Positions 9,610-19,258 of a stretch of DNA of 64,000 nt are shown piece by piece. Under the pieces are notes generated by a model. The model had not been told where the DNA came from. It was given only the letters and a program-made list of their open reading frames with translations, and did no database searches. A program made the translations under genes and the position numbers. Position 1 is the stretch's first letter, and each line of letters starts with the position of its first letter. This DNA is from Geobacter sp. OR-1 (GTDB lineage: Bacteria; Desulfobacterota; Desulfuromonadia; Geobacterales; DSM-12255), in assembly GCF_000813145.1 (NCBI RefSeq), contig NZ_BAZF01000005.1:1-64000 (forward strand), in the 5' to 3' direction.

Positions 9610-12600
9610 TCAGTTTCCGTAGAGCCAGACCCTGAGCAAAGAAAACAGCTTTTCAACCTCCACCGGTTTGGGAATGTAATCACTGGCGCCGGCCTTGAGG
9701 CAATCATCCCGGTCGCCCTTCATGGCCTTTGCGGTCAGGGCAATAATGGGGAGCTTGGCAAACCGCGCATCCTTCCTGATTTTCCGGATCGCGGTGTAAC
9801 CATCCATTTCCGGCATCATGATGTCCATCAACACAACATCAACGTCAGGCTGCTCGTTCAACCGCTCCAACGCTTCCACGCCATTCTCAGCCTCAACGAC
9901 CTGCATGTTCTTCTCGGCCAGGATGCTGGAAAGGGAGAAGATGTTCCTCATGTCGTCATCAACGATCAGCACTTTCTTTCCTTCAAGGATCACCTCGCTG
10001 TCGAGCGCCTGACGGATCATCCGTTGCTTGTCCGGAGCGATTCCCCCTTCCACGACATGCAGAAAGAGCGTTACTTCATTCAGCAGCCGCTCGGGGCTTT
10101 TTGCCCCCTTGATGATGATGCTTTCCGCATAGTTGCGCAGTCTGTGCTCGTCTTCATGGGTCAGTTCCTTCCCGGAATGAATGATGACCGGCGGACGCAG
10201 CGGCTCGTCGAGTTCCTGCATTTTTGCGAGCACCTCAAAACCGGAGATGTCAGACAACCCCAGGTCAAGCACCACGCAATCGAAAAGTTCGCCGGTCAGA
10301 CGTTCAATAGCCTCTCTACCGGAAACGGCAACAGTGATCGCCACATCCCTTTCCGCGAGCAGGTCAACCATGCTGTTGGCCTCGTCCCTGCTCTCCTCAA
10401 CTATCAGGAGTTTCCTTACCGTCCGCGAGATCGATTGCTCAATGGTTCCAAAGAGCTGGTTCAGCTGCTCGCTGTCCACCGGTTTTTTAAGAAATCCGAC
10501 CGCACCCATGCTCATCGCCTTCTGCCGGTCTTCCAGGCAGGTAAGAAAATGCACGGGGATGTGCCGGGTTTTCATGTCCCCCTTGAGGCTTCTCATAACC
10601 CCCCAGCCATCGACTTTAGGGAGCATGACATCAAGGATAATCGCACTGGGAAGAAACCGCTCGGCGAGCATAATGCCGCTTTCGCCGTCTGCTGCCACAA
10701 TGGCGGCAAAACCCCTCTTGCGAACCATATCCATTAAAATGCCGGCAAAATTAAGATCGTCCTCGATTATCAATATGCTCCGTTCTCCCGGCAGCAAACG
10801 TTCCCGGTCATCCTGGACAGGCGCAGGCGCAAGGTCGGCGCTTGCATCCGGATTCACCGCATCACGGTCCGGCACAACCGCCGCAGTCGAGAGATCCTTG
10901 TGCAGCTCCCTGGTTGCCGGAGAAGGGGCAAGAGGGAGATAAAGCGTAAAGGTGCTCCCTTGCCCTTCATTGCTTTGCAGAAGGATATCGCCATGAAGCC
11001 CTCTGGCGAGCTGCCGGGAAATCGAAAGGCCGAGACCGGTCCCGCCAAACCTGCGACTGGTGGTCCCGTCGGCCTGCTGAAATGCCTGAAATACCAGTTC
11101 GTGCTTGTCGACGGCGATTCCGACCCCGGTATCCGCGACTTCAACGGCAATTGCCGGAGCATTGAGAGGGTTTTCCGCTACGGATGGCAGAAACACCCGT
11201 ACCGTCACCTCGCCCGAGGTGGTGAACTTGCAGGCATTGGAGATGAGATTCTTCAGTATCTGCTGCGTCCGTTGGCTATCGGTGGTTATCTCTTCAGGGA
11301 CACCCTCTTCGATGGCAACATCGAAAGCCAGCCCCCGCTGCTCCGCGATCGGAGCGAACATCGTCCGGATCTGGCCGAACAGGGTCTGAACCGAAAGCGG
11401 CTCGTAATTGAATTCAAGCCTGCCGGACTCTATTTTGGAGAGATCAAGGATGTCGTTGATAAGATTGAGAAGGTCGTTGCCGGAACTGTTGATAGTCGCC
11501 GCGTACTCCACCTGCTTCTCGGTAAGATTGCCGTCCCGGTTTTCCCTCAGCAGGCTCGAAAGGATCATCAGGCTGTTGAGCGGAGTCCGCAGCTCATGGG
11601 ACATGTTGGCCAGAAACTCTGATTTGTAAGTACTGACCCGTTCCAGCTCCTCGGCCTTGCGCCGGATTTCCAGGCTCGCCTCCTCAACCTCCCGGTTCTT
11701 GGCGCGAATCTGTTCCCGCTGCTGTTCCAGCATCTGCGCCCGCTCTTCAAGTTCCTCGTTGGTCTGCTGGAGTTCCTCCTGCTGCACCCGCAGCTCCTCG
11801 GTCTGGGCCTGGGTCTGCTCCAGCAGTTCATCTATCTGCTTTCTCGATATACTGATGCTTATCCCGATTGCCAAACCTTCCCGTGCCAGCTGGAGAAATT
11901 CCAGTTCCTTGTCCATGAACTCATTGAAAGACCCCAACTCCAGGACTCCCACGAGGCGATCATTATGGAGAAGAGGAACTGCCGCAATATTGAGCGGCTT
12001 CGACTCTCCGGTGGCAGAGCTGATCGGCAGATAGTCAGGCGGCACATTGGTAAGACAGATGACTTTCCGTTCCTTGGCAGCCTCCCCAGCCAACCCCTCG
12101 CCCATGACAATCCGCTCGTTAAGGTTTTTCCGGCGGGTAAGGGCATAGGTAGCGCCAATTTCGAGATCGCGGGAATTGTCATTGTAAAAGTAGAAAGCAC
12201 CGACACCGGCGCCCAGATACTCACAGAGGTAAGCGAGGCTTTGTTCGACCATCTCTCCCACTCGGCGGTCGCCGCGCAGAATGGCATTCAAGTCATTGGT
12301 TCCGGTCTTCAGCCAGTCTCGCTCCTGATCCTCCTTTCGGCTTCTGCGTAGCGATTCGGTCATTCGGGAAAACGCCGCATCCACGGAAGACTGCATATCG
12401 CTCAAGCCCGCCACCGCCTTGAGCAGCATGCCGGCCTCGTCCTTGGGAACCGTATCGAGGTCCAGCCTTAGCCGTTCGGTTATCGCCACATCCTGACTAA
12501 GATCTCCGGAAGATATGGCTTCGGCAAGCCTTGCCTTTTCCTCTCCCCCTTCAGAAATCGAGAGTACGGCGTCTAAAACCTGCCGCAGCGGAGAAACCAC

Positions 12601-13242
12601 GCTTCTGGTGATGAAAAAAGACATGGCAGCGCCTATGGCCACCGTTGCCAGAATCAATGCAATCATCCAGTACCGTATCGCATGGAAAAGCCTCTCAGCT
12701 TCATCGTTCTGTTGTTTCCCCTCGGCCAGGTTGTATCGGACAAGCTCGGCCAGAGTATCGTTCAGCTTGTAAAAGAGCGGCCGACCCTCATTTTCGGCAA
12801 GGGCTACAGCTTCCCGGTTTCGCCCTTCCGAGGATATTTTCAATATTCTGGCGGTAACGGATAAATACTCGGGCCAGATCCGGTTGAATCTCTCCAGCAG
12901 TTCTGTTTCTGTCGGTACCAGACTCGTTTTGCGGTATTTTCCCATTGCCTCGCTGATCGCCATTTCATTGATCTTTAGCTGGCTGGCGACCTGCTCCTCT
13001 ACCCCTTTTTCTCCGGAGGCAATGTGCCGGTAAATCCTTCGGTTGTGCATTATCAGCTGCGTGTATGCCTCGTTGACATAGACGGTCGAGACAAGAGTGG
13101 TGCCGTAGAGGTTTACGAGCATGCCGTCAAGCTCGCCCATCCCCTTGATCCCGGCTATTCCCACAAGCCCGGAAATGACTATTACCGAAACAAAGCCGAG
13201 CACCAGCTTCTTGCCGATCTTCAGATTAGCGTACCAACCCAT
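9610..13242 (-). CDS. giant membrane hybrid histidine kinase (4HB-HAMP-GAF-HisKA-HATPase-REC-REC-REC)
   Basis: A 1,210-residue hybrid kinase. A first membrane helix (about 12-32) precedes a periplasmic four-helix-bundle sensor (chemoreceptor-like start, WYANLKIGKKLVLGF). A second helix (about 190-212) and HAMP follow, then a GAF domain (about 315-465), a long Glu/Gln-rich coiled coil, HisKA (FLANMSHELRTPLNS) and HATPase with N, G1 and G2 boxes. Three receivers come last, with acceptor regions ILDVMLPKVDG, VLDLGLSDISG and LMDIMMPEMDG. The middle receiver begins IVEES rather than the usual DD pair, so it may be a poor acceptor. It leads the CheR/CheB/REC-kinase operon. The receptor-like sensor could itself be the CheR/CheB substrate, which is inference. 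Confidence 0.93.
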   Translation of the reverse strand: MGWYANLKIGKKLVLGFVSVIVISGLVGIAGIKGMGELDGMLVNLYGTTLVSTVYVNEAYTQLIMHNRRIYRHIASGEKGVEEQVASQLKINEMAISEAMGKYRKTSLVPTETELLERFNRIWPEYLSVTARILKISSEGRNREAVALAENEGRPLFYKLNDTLAELVRYNLAEGKQQNDEAERLFHAIRYWMIALILATVAIGAAMSFFITRSVVSPLRQVLDAVLSISEGGEEKARLAEAISSGDLSQDVAITERLRLDLDTVPKDEAGMLLKAVAGLSDMQSSVDAAFSRMTESLRRSRKEDQERDWLKTGTNDLNAILRGDRRVGEMVEQSLAYLCEYLGAGVGAFYFYNDNSRDLEIGATYALTRRKNLNERIVMGEGLAGEAAKERKVICLTNVPPDYLPISSATGESKPLNIAAVPLLHNDRLVGVLELGSFNEFMDKELEFLQLAREGLAIGISISISRKQIDELLEQTQAQTEELRVQQEELQQTNEELEERAQMLEQQREQIRAKNREVEEASLEIRRKAEELERVSTYKSEFLANMSHELRTPLNSLMILSSLLRENRDGNLTEKQVEYAATINSSGNDLLNLINDILDLSKIESGRLEFNYEPLSVQTLFGQIRTMFAPIAEQRGLAFDVAIEEGVPEEITTDSQRTQQILKNLISNACKFTTSGEVTVRVFLPSVAENPLNAPAIAVEVADTGVGIAVDKHELVFQAFQQADGTTSRRFGGTGLGLSISRQLARGLHGDILLQSNEGQGSTFTLYLPLAPSPATRELHKDLSTAAVVPDRDAVNPDASADLAPAPVQDDRERLLPGERSILIIEDDLNFAGILMDMVRKRGFAAIVAADGESGIMLAERFLPSAIILDVMLPKVDGWGVMRSLKGDMKTRHIPVHFLTCLEDRQKAMSMGAVGFLKKPVDSEQLNQLFGTIEQSISRTVRKLLIVEESRDEANSMVDLLAERDVAITVAVSGREAIERLTGELFDCVVLDLGLSDISGFEVLAKMQELDEPLRPPVIIHSGKELTHEDEHRLRNYAESIIIKGAKSPERLLNEVTLFLHVVEGGIAPDKQRMIRQALDSEVILEGKKVLIVDDDMRNIFSLSSILAEKNMQVVEAENGVEALERLNEQPDVDVVLMDIMMPEMDGYTAIRKIRKDARFAKLPIIALTAKAMKGDRDDCLKAGASDYIPKPVEVEKLFSLLRVWLYGN

Positions 13243-13309
13243 CAGACCCCCTCCAATACCGCCGCAATGACTGAATCAAAGCCAATAAACAATAACACAT
13301 TTGAACCAA

Positions 13310-14059
13310 TTAACAACGAGCGGTTATAAAGAGAGAGGTCCCGAACGGGAGCGACCTGGCGCGGATCAGGCGGTTTTCGAACCGGGATATATGCAGCAGG
13401 AAATCATTCACCACTCTGATCGGAAGCGGGACATCGGAAATGACCATTTCCGGGTCACTAGAGCAGGGCAGGATCCGCCGGACCAGGCGGTAAAGGGCAA
13501 TGGGGAGGAAGGGGAAAGCAGGGCGGTAGGACGATGTTTCGATATGGAACCCCTGCATGGTAAGGAGAGGGTGGAGCGAGGCTCTGGTATAGCGTCTTCT
13601 GGTATGCACGGCAATGTCGTGGGTGCTGCGCAGGAATTCAAAGGCGACCAGATTGAGGATCAGCAAGCCGCCGGGCTTCAATGCCCGGTACAGTTTCTTG
13701 AAAACAGCGGCTTCGTCCCGCACATTTAGGTGATAGATGACGTCGATGGAGGTGATGACGTCGTAGCGGTTCTCACCCAGTTCGACCTCGTTCAGATCAG
13801 CCAGCCGGGTATGCTCCATACCCCGCGCCCGGCAGAATCCAAGGGCGTGCTCCGACATGTCGAAACCCTCGACAGTACCGAACCTTTCCATAAGCTGCAT
13901 CAGGCGACCAGTGCCGCAACCGGCGTCGAGGATATCTAGTGGCGCTCCTTTCCCGCGCCGCTCATCGGCTATGTACGAGCAGATCAGCTCATGAAGCGAG
14001 ACGTACCACCAGTGCGTATCCTCCACTTCATACATGTTCTGGTATTCAATATCATTCAT
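13310..14059 (-). CDS. class I SAM-dependent methyltransferase of the deoxysugar operon
   Basis: A 249-residue methyltransferase. The N-terminal YEVEDTHWWYVSLHELI segment resembles small-molecule methyltransferases common in glycan clusters. SAM motif I is ILDAGCGTGRLM, followed by an acidic VEGFDMSE and a motif II/III region ITSIDVIYHL. A C-terminal hydrophobic/basic stretch (FPFLPIALYRLVRRILP) might touch the membrane. The start overlaps the aminotransferase stop by 4 bp (ATGA), making it the last gene of the six-gene operon. By context it probably methylates an N or O position of the sugar, before or after lipid loading. The acceptor atom cannot be read from sequence. Confidence 0.85.
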   Translation of the reverse strand: MNDIEYQNMYEVEDTHWWYVSLHELICSYIADERRGKGAPLDILDAGCGTGRLMQLMERFGTVEGFDMSEHALGFCRARGMEHTRLADLNEVELGENRYDVITSIDVIYHLNVRDEAAVFKKLYRALKPGGLLILNLVAFEFLRSTHDIAVHTRRRYTRASLHPLLTMQGFHIETSSYRPAFPFLPIALYRLVRRILPCSSDPEMVISDVPLPIRVVNDFLLHISRFENRLIRARSLPFGTSLFITARC

Positions 14060-15181
14060 GCATTAAAGAACGACCGCACCGCAGCCACGACCCTTGCCAC
14101 TTCGGCATCGGTGAGCTGCGGGTACATCGGCAGAGAGAGGATTTCGACACTAAGCCGCTCGGTAACCGGGAGTGAACCTTGTGCATATCCCAGGAAGCGA
14201 TAGCCGCGCATCAGGTGAATCGGGGTGGGGTAATTGATCCGGGTCTCGATGCCGCAATCGGCAAGATAGGCCTTGAGGGCATCCCGCCGGGATGTCCGGA
14301 TGGTGTAAAGATAGTACTGGTGCCTCCGCCCTTCCCTTTCAGCCGGCAATCCGATGTCGCCGGCACCGCTAAGCCCGGCATCGTATGCGGCCGCGATTTC
14401 CCGTCTCCGGTCGACCTCCCTGTCGAGGTTCGTCAACCTTGCGTCGAGCAGGGCGGCCTGAATCTCGTCGAGCCTGGAGTTGTATCCCTCCTCTTCCGCA
14501 TGATAGTTGTCGTCGATGCCGTAAAACCGGAGGCGCCGCAAACGGCGGTCAAGCGCGGCATCCGATGTCACCATCATACCCCCGTCGCCGAATGCCCCGA
14601 GCACCTTGGTCGGGTAGAAGGAAAATGCCCCGATGGTGCCGAACGAGCCTACTTTCCGGCCGTGATAAATTGCACCCGCTGCCTGCGCGCAGTCTTCCAC
14701 CAGGGGAATTCCCCGATCATGGGCAATGGCGAGCAGAGGCGCCATATCCACTGCCTGTCCGCAGAGATGCACCGGCAGAATGCACCTGGTCCGGGGCGAT
14801 ATTGCCGCTTCGACCTGGGTAACATCCATCAGGAAAGTATCCGGTTCCACATCGACAAAAACCGGAACCCCGCCCGCTGCCCGGATTGCGGCAACCGTCG
14901 GAATAGCGGTATTGGAGACGGTTATCACTTCATAGCCGGGTCCGATCTCCAGCGCCTTGAGGGCAAGAAACAGGGCATCGGTGCCTGAGTTGACCCCGAC
15001 CCCGAATACTGCGCCGCAGTAGCCGGCAAAATTCTTCTCGAAACCGGCCACGCAGTCGCCGAGGATTAGCCGGCCGGAAGTAAAAAACCGCATCGGTCAG
15101 GGCCAGGTATTGCTCCCTGTTCGCACGGTATTCATCGAGGTAGTCCCAGTATCTGATCCTGGGCACTTCAGAGTTCGACAT
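14056..15181 (-). pseudogene. DegT/DnrJ/EryC1 PLP sugar aminotransferase, frameshifted at an A6 run
   Basis: The gene reads in two frames. From the ATG at 15181 (AAGGA about 9 nt upstream, 14 bp overlap with the reductase gene) the first 30 residues (IRYWDYLDEYRANREQYLAL) are the expected N-terminus. The rest, from about FTSGRLILG to the end, is in the next frame and continues for about 340 residues with family motifs: GVGVNSGTDALFLAL, LPVHLCGQAVDM, PLVEDCAQAAGA and FSFYPTKVLGAFGDGG with the PLP lysine. Removing one base from the A6 run at 15082-15087 restores a full family-length protein. An internal ATG at 15093 gives a shortened frame with no well-placed ribosome binding site. It likely transaminates a keto-deoxysugar. 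Whether the break is real, slippage-corrected or a sequencing error is open. Confidence 0.85.
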
Positions 15182-16160
15182 CTCGGCATCCTTTGCTGAT
15201 CCGGTCGCTGATTGCGGCTATGGTCCGGGATCGGTCGTGGATTTCCTGAAAAGGCCCCCCTGCAAGAATCAAGGAACAGGCATGCTCAAGTGCCAGCAGG
15301 AAATGGTCTGCCGCGGGGGCAGCTATTGTGGTCTCTTCAGCGCCATGAACAAGTATTACGACGTTCGCCAGATCGGCCGGAGTGGTATAGGCCCGGTCAA
15401 CCCTGATCTTGCCCGTTTCACCGACAATCTCGTAGTAAGATTCGTACTGCTGACCGAATACCATGGAAAACATGTATATTTCATTAGCAGTGCTGACAGC
15501 AGTGCCATGAACGGCAAGGTTCAAACCGTTGCGGTTAAGGGCAATGCCGCTGAAACCGTCAAGCGCTCCCCGGAGGAAATAAAGAGCCGTTGCAGCGGGA
15601 TAACGCGAGAGGTCGTTCAATGCCCCACCCCCCATGGCAGGGTCAAGGCGGAAATTTCCGGTTGCCGGGGCAGGGAAACCGAAGACCGACCTGAGCGAGA
15701 CCAGGCGGCCGATTTTGCCGAACTGCAGTAGATTCTTGACCATATCATGCTGCGGATGGCAGAGAAACATCAGGTTTTCATACAGGAGCAACCCGTTCGC
15801 CTCGGCACATTGCAGCATCCGCTCCACCGAAGCAGTGGAAAGTCCGAGCGGTTTTTCACAGATGACATGTTTTCCCTGTTCAAGCGCCCGGATCGTAAAT
15901 TCTTCGTGAAGATGATTGGGGAGCGAATTATAGATGACCTGGATGTGCCGGGAGGCGAGCAACTCATCGCAATCCATGAAATCGCACCGCAGATCCGGAA
16001 CCAGAGCGGCGGCCGTCCCGGAATCCCGTCCGTAGATTGCACTAAGCCGTGCCAGTTTGCTGCAAAGAACCGCAGGGATAAACTTCCGCCGCGCAATATC
16101 CGAACAACCGAGAATCCCGACCCCTAGGCAGCGGGTATCGTCAGATGATCTCATAGACAA
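15168..16160 (-). CDS. Gfo/Idh/MocA NAD(P)-dependent sugar oxidoreductase (probable 3-ketosugar reductase)
   Basis: A 330-residue protein. The N-terminal Rossmann fold has the glycine-rich GVGILGCSDIARRKF, a NSLPNHLH stretch and the family lysine motif CEKPLGLS, followed by the C-terminal alpha/beta domain. It overlaps the GT-C gene by 20 bp and the aminotransferase start by 14 bp. Next to an NDP-hexose 2,3-dehydratase, its closest known role by pathway logic is the 3-keto reduction seen in 2,6-dideoxysugar pathways (the SpnN/OleW/TylC1 step). That is inference from context; the family also includes dehydrogenases acting in the opposite direction. Confidence 0.87.
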   Translation of the reverse strand: MSMRSSDDTRCLGVGILGCSDIARRKFIPAVLCSKLARLSAIYGRDSGTAAALVPDLRCDFMDCDELLASRHIQVIYNSLPNHLHEEFTIRALEQGKHVICEKPLGLSTASVERMLQCAEANGLLLYENLMFLCHPQHDMVKNLLQFGKIGRLVSLRSVFGFPAPATGNFRLDPAMGGGALNDLSRYPAATALYFLRGALDGFSGIALNRNGLNLAVHGTAVSTANEIYMFSMVFGQQYESYYEIVGETGKIRVDRAYTTPADLANVVILVHGAEETTIAAPAADHFLLALEHACSLILAGGPFQEIHDRSRTIAAISDRISKGCRDVEL

Positions 16161-17793
16161 CCATACCCATGCTGGTCGGATCGTTCAGGTAGATCATGAA
16201 AGGACGCAGGCCGGGCTTGACAATAGAGTTCTTGTCATTATTGAAATATGTTCCGTTGGCAAAAGCGCCCGGCACAAACGGCTCGAAAAGGTCTTCCCCC
16301 AGTCCGGGGCGTATCTCCCAAAGCCCGCCGTCCACGATGAGAAATTTCGCCCCTGCCTCCTGGGCAGCGGTCATGATGCCGTTATAGTCCGTATTCGGGA
16401 TATTGACCCATTCACGTTCGGAATAAAATGCAATCCGGGCCCATCGGGTCATGATCTTGCCCGGTGGGAGGTTCTGCTTGAGCACCAGTCCGAGATGCTT
16501 CTGGTCGCGCCTGCCCCCGTCGCTTTCCGGCAGATACTCTTTTGTGGCCGAACTGTCGGGTATCTGCCCTGCAAAGGTGATGAGCGCATAGACCAGCGCC
16601 GCTGACAGTGTCAGCGGATTTTGCGGCAGCCATTGTTTTACAACCGTCGGCAACGATTCAGGATGAAGCCGGCTAACGATGAAATTTTCCGCCGTTCGAA
16701 GCCCTTCCGCGCAGAAGAGCAGGATTACCGGAATGTATGGCTGGGTATATTCCGGACCGACATAATAATAGACAATTATTACTGCCAATGGGGCGCAGGC
16801 GGCGAGCAGAAAGACCCTGACCAGGTTCCGTTCTGCACTCAGACCACCGGCCGCAACACCGATTATCAATAAGATCCATAACGGGGGCGGCAGCAGGGTT
16901 TTCACCAATTCCACCAGGTTGTAAAGCGTGTTTTTCAGGATAAATGATGGATACTCCACAAGGATCTCAAGGTAACTGGTTGGCTTTACCCCGGGGATAT
17001 AGTTGAGATCGGGAATTTTCATAACATAGGAAATTGCATCGTTCAACGCCACGGATGTCTTGGTGGCAAGTTGCCATGACCCGGTAGAATGATGAACCAG
17101 AAGGAGATTTGCCGATACTATTGTCGCAAAAACTGCCGAATAGGCGAAGAGAACCGGCACTTTTGATTTCAGTTCTCTGCGACAGGCCACCAACAGAGGT
17201 AACGGCGAGAGAATCAAGAGCAGGATGGCCTCAGTCCTGGTGACATAGGCAAGTCCGAGAAAAAATCCGGCAAGCAAGGAGGACTTGATGGAGGAATCTC
17301 GGATCATCCGCCAAATGCAGTAGATGCCGGCAAATGCAAATGCCGTGTAGACGCTCTGCGTCATGACCTCGCAAGACCAATGCCTGAGTGAAGGCCATAC
17401 TATCAGCACAATGCTTGCCGCAACGGCAGTACGTCTTGAGAACAGCTCCAACCCGAGGAGATATACCGGTATGCACAGAAGCGCCCCAAAGAGCACGGAA
17501 ACAACCCTGCCTGCAGTCTCCAGGTCAGGGATAATCATTCCGGCAATCCAGATAAGAACCGGGTAAAACCCGTAACTGACCAACCCGCTGAAATCCAGAT
17601 TCCTGAGGCCGCGGGCGACCCCGACGTATGCAGTGCCGTCAGCTGATATTACATCATAGTAACGAAGACAAAATACCCTTATCAACAGGCCGATGACAAC
17701 CATCGCCCCGATGAAAACAACATCGCGACGTGTCAGCGTCCGGTCCTCTTCACCCGTTACCCCCATCGGCAATTTAATCCTGGCCGAATCCAT
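16141..17793 (-). CDS. polytopic GT-C glycosyltransferase, PMT/ArnT-like
   Basis: A 550-residue membrane protein with about ten or more hydrophobic segments, the first at about 25-45. After the first helix an acidic loop (YYDVISADGTAYVGVA) sits where ArnT/PMT enzymes carry their catalytic aspartate. The C-terminal roughly 130 residues are soluble (TRWARIAFYSEREWVNIPN) and probably periplasmic. Enzymes of this fold move a sugar from polyprenyl-phosphate to a periplasmic acceptor such as lipid A, glycan or protein. Placed directly after the GT2 and dehydratase genes (10 bp gap) and overlapping the reductase gene, it most likely transfers the operon's own sugar. The acceptor is unknown. Confidence 0.85.
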   Translation of the reverse strand: MDSARIKLPMGVTGEEDRTLTRRDVVFIGAMVVIGLLIRVFCLRYYDVISADGTAYVGVARGLRNLDFSGLVSYGFYPVLIWIAGMIIPDLETAGRVVSVLFGALLCIPVYLLGLELFSRRTAVAASIVLIVWPSLRHWSCEVMTQSVYTAFAFAGIYCIWRMIRDSSIKSSLLAGFFLGLAYVTRTEAILLLILSPLPLLVACRRELKSKVPVLFAYSAVFATIVSANLLLVHHSTGSWQLATKTSVALNDAISYVMKIPDLNYIPGVKPTSYLEILVEYPSFILKNTLYNLVELVKTLLPPPLWILLIIGVAAGGLSAERNLVRVFLLAACAPLAVIIVYYYVGPEYTQPYIPVILLFCAEGLRTAENFIVSRLHPESLPTVVKQWLPQNPLTLSAALVYALITFAGQIPDSSATKEYLPESDGGRRDQKHLGLVLKQNLPPGKIMTRWARIAFYSEREWVNIPNTDYNGIMTAAQEAGAKFLIVDGGLWEIRPGLGEDLFEPFVPGAFANGTYFNNDKNSIVKPGLRPFMIYLNDPTSMGMVVYEII

Positions 17794-17803
17794 TTATTTC
17801 CCC

Positions 17804-19258
17804 TTATATCAGGCAGGCAATAATACTTCTTGCACATGAGTTAACGGTTTCTCCCAGATTGAGAAAAAATCTGATCTCGTCCTCGGAGAACCACCGAAAA
17901 TCCACCGGCAGGTCAATCTCTGCCCCTTCAGGCAAAAAAAGAACCCTGTGGCAGTTTGTCTCCCGGAAAAACCGGGCTCCCTCCTCTGCCTGCATGCTTT
18001 CCGCGAGTACCGGGTAGTGCCCCGGGGTCGAGAACTCATCGAACAGAAACGGTTTCTGAAGCCTCGGGTTGTCCTGATAGTTGACCGTGGAGAACTGAAC
18101 TGTCGGACCAAGTTGGACTATGGTGCGATTCCCGGCTTCTGCCTTTGCTTGAATGAGAAAATGACGCTTCCCGTGTTGATTCCTGACCAGGATACCGATT
18201 ACTCCCGGCTGCATATTGGCTATGATTGGCTGTTGCCACCTGCTTACCTCTCTGCCGCCAGCGGTGACGTCGATTCCCATTATCTTGAAAAATCTTTCCT
18301 CCTGATGACGGAAAGCGCCGTCAGCCGAAAAAGTCCACTCCTTAAGCGATTTAAGCCCCTTCCTTTTTACCAGCATGTGATTGGCGGCTTTTCTTTCGTC
18401 CAGCCACTGAATGGTCTCGCCAAGATTCATAACCGCTCCGGAAGAATCCCACAGAAACTTTTCCAGGCAGTAGGAATCCCCGATCACTGGGAGAAGAAGC
18501 GCAGACAACACGCTCCGGGTAGTTGCATGAACCAGGTTGTCCTGCTTCATAAGCCGAACAATCTGGCGCAGTGTCATCCAGATGAAACCATCGGGGAGAT
18601 GGGTAAGTTCCGAGTCCCCAACCCTTACGACCATGTTCCGGTTGGACTTGTACAGAAAACGCCCTCCGTCTTCGGTCTGGAGCTTTCCGAAAATCAGGCT
18701 TTCCGGCTTGGGAGAGAGAAAATATTCGATAAACTGGGGAGCGGTACCGCCATGGACGCAGGTATAATTGCTGAAAGTTGCCTGAACGGTTGGGGAAATC
18801 TGCACGGAATTTATGTTGCCGGGCTCTTCCTTTGCCTGAAGGCAGAAATGCATGACCCCACCGATCATTTTGGCCAGGATCCCGAGGATACCGAACTCGG
18901 GCTGATCTATGATCGGCTGGTCCCATTCCAGTTCGCCTGAAGTGGTTCGATGACGGATTCCCACGCCGGTAAAGGTAAAGAATCGGCCTGTTTCATGGCC
19001 AATATTGCCGGACGCCGTGTCAATCGACCATCTTTTCATCGAATCGAGCGCTATCCGGCTTACCTTCAGTCTGCAGTTGGCCAGAGTCTCCTCGATCCAC
19101 GCATCCAACTCCCGGTCCGAATGCAGAGATTCTTCGCTGACCCTTGACCGGACAAGATCGGAAAGATTCTGTAAACAGCGTTCTTTCGGCTCCGCGGCTG
19201 ATTCGGGCTGTCCGGCTCCTGATTCAATCCTGTTTCGCTGCACAAGAGATGCTTTCAT
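17804..19258 (-). CDS. NDP-hexose 2,3-dehydratase family protein
   Basis: A protein of about 484 residues with the tandem duplication diagnostic of this family. The first copy has FFTFTGVGIRH, WDQPIIDQPEFGILGIL and HFCLQAKEEPGN...ISPTVQ. The second has FFKIMGIDVTAG, WQQPIIANMQPGVIGIL and HFLIQAKAEAGN...LGPTVQ. In antibiotic pathways (TylX3, EvaA, SpnO) it removes the C2 hydroxyl from dTDP-4-keto-6-deoxyglucose, the committed step to 2-deoxysugars. I start at the ATG at 19258 (GGAG 6 nt upstream); the ATG at 19270 has its GGGGAG too close. The start overlaps the GT2 gene by about 35 bp. The family is best known from actinomycete antibiotic clusters, so its place in a cell-envelope-type operon is notable. 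Confidence 0.9.
   Translation of the reverse strand: MKASLVQRNRIESGAGQPESAAEPKERCLQNLSDLVRSRVSEESLHSDRELDAWIEETLANCRLKVSRIALDSMKRWSIDTASGNIGHETGRFFTFTGVGIRHRTTSGELEWDQPIIDQPEFGILGILAKMIGGVMHFCLQAKEEPGNINSVQISPTVQATFSNYTCVHGGTAPQFIEYFLSPKPESLIFGKLQTEDGGRFLYKSNRNMVVRVGDSELTHLPDGFIWMTLRQIVRLMKQDNLVHATTRSVLSALLLPVIGDSYCLEKFLWDSSGAVMNLGETIQWLDERKAANHMLVKRKGLKSLKEWTFSADGAFRHQEERFFKIMGIDVTAGGREVSRWQQPIIANMQPGVIGILVRNQHGKRHFLIQAKAEAGNRTIVQLGPTVQFSTVNYQDNPRLQKPFLFDEFSTPGHYPVLAESMQAEEGARFFRETNCHRVLFLPEGAEIDLPVDFRWFSEDEIRFFLNLGETVNSCARSIIACLI

Noticed and set aside
17948-18940. 330-codon plus-strand open frame opposite the 2,3-dehydratase
   Set aside because: Antisense shadow of a duplicated-domain enzyme; no family resemblance.
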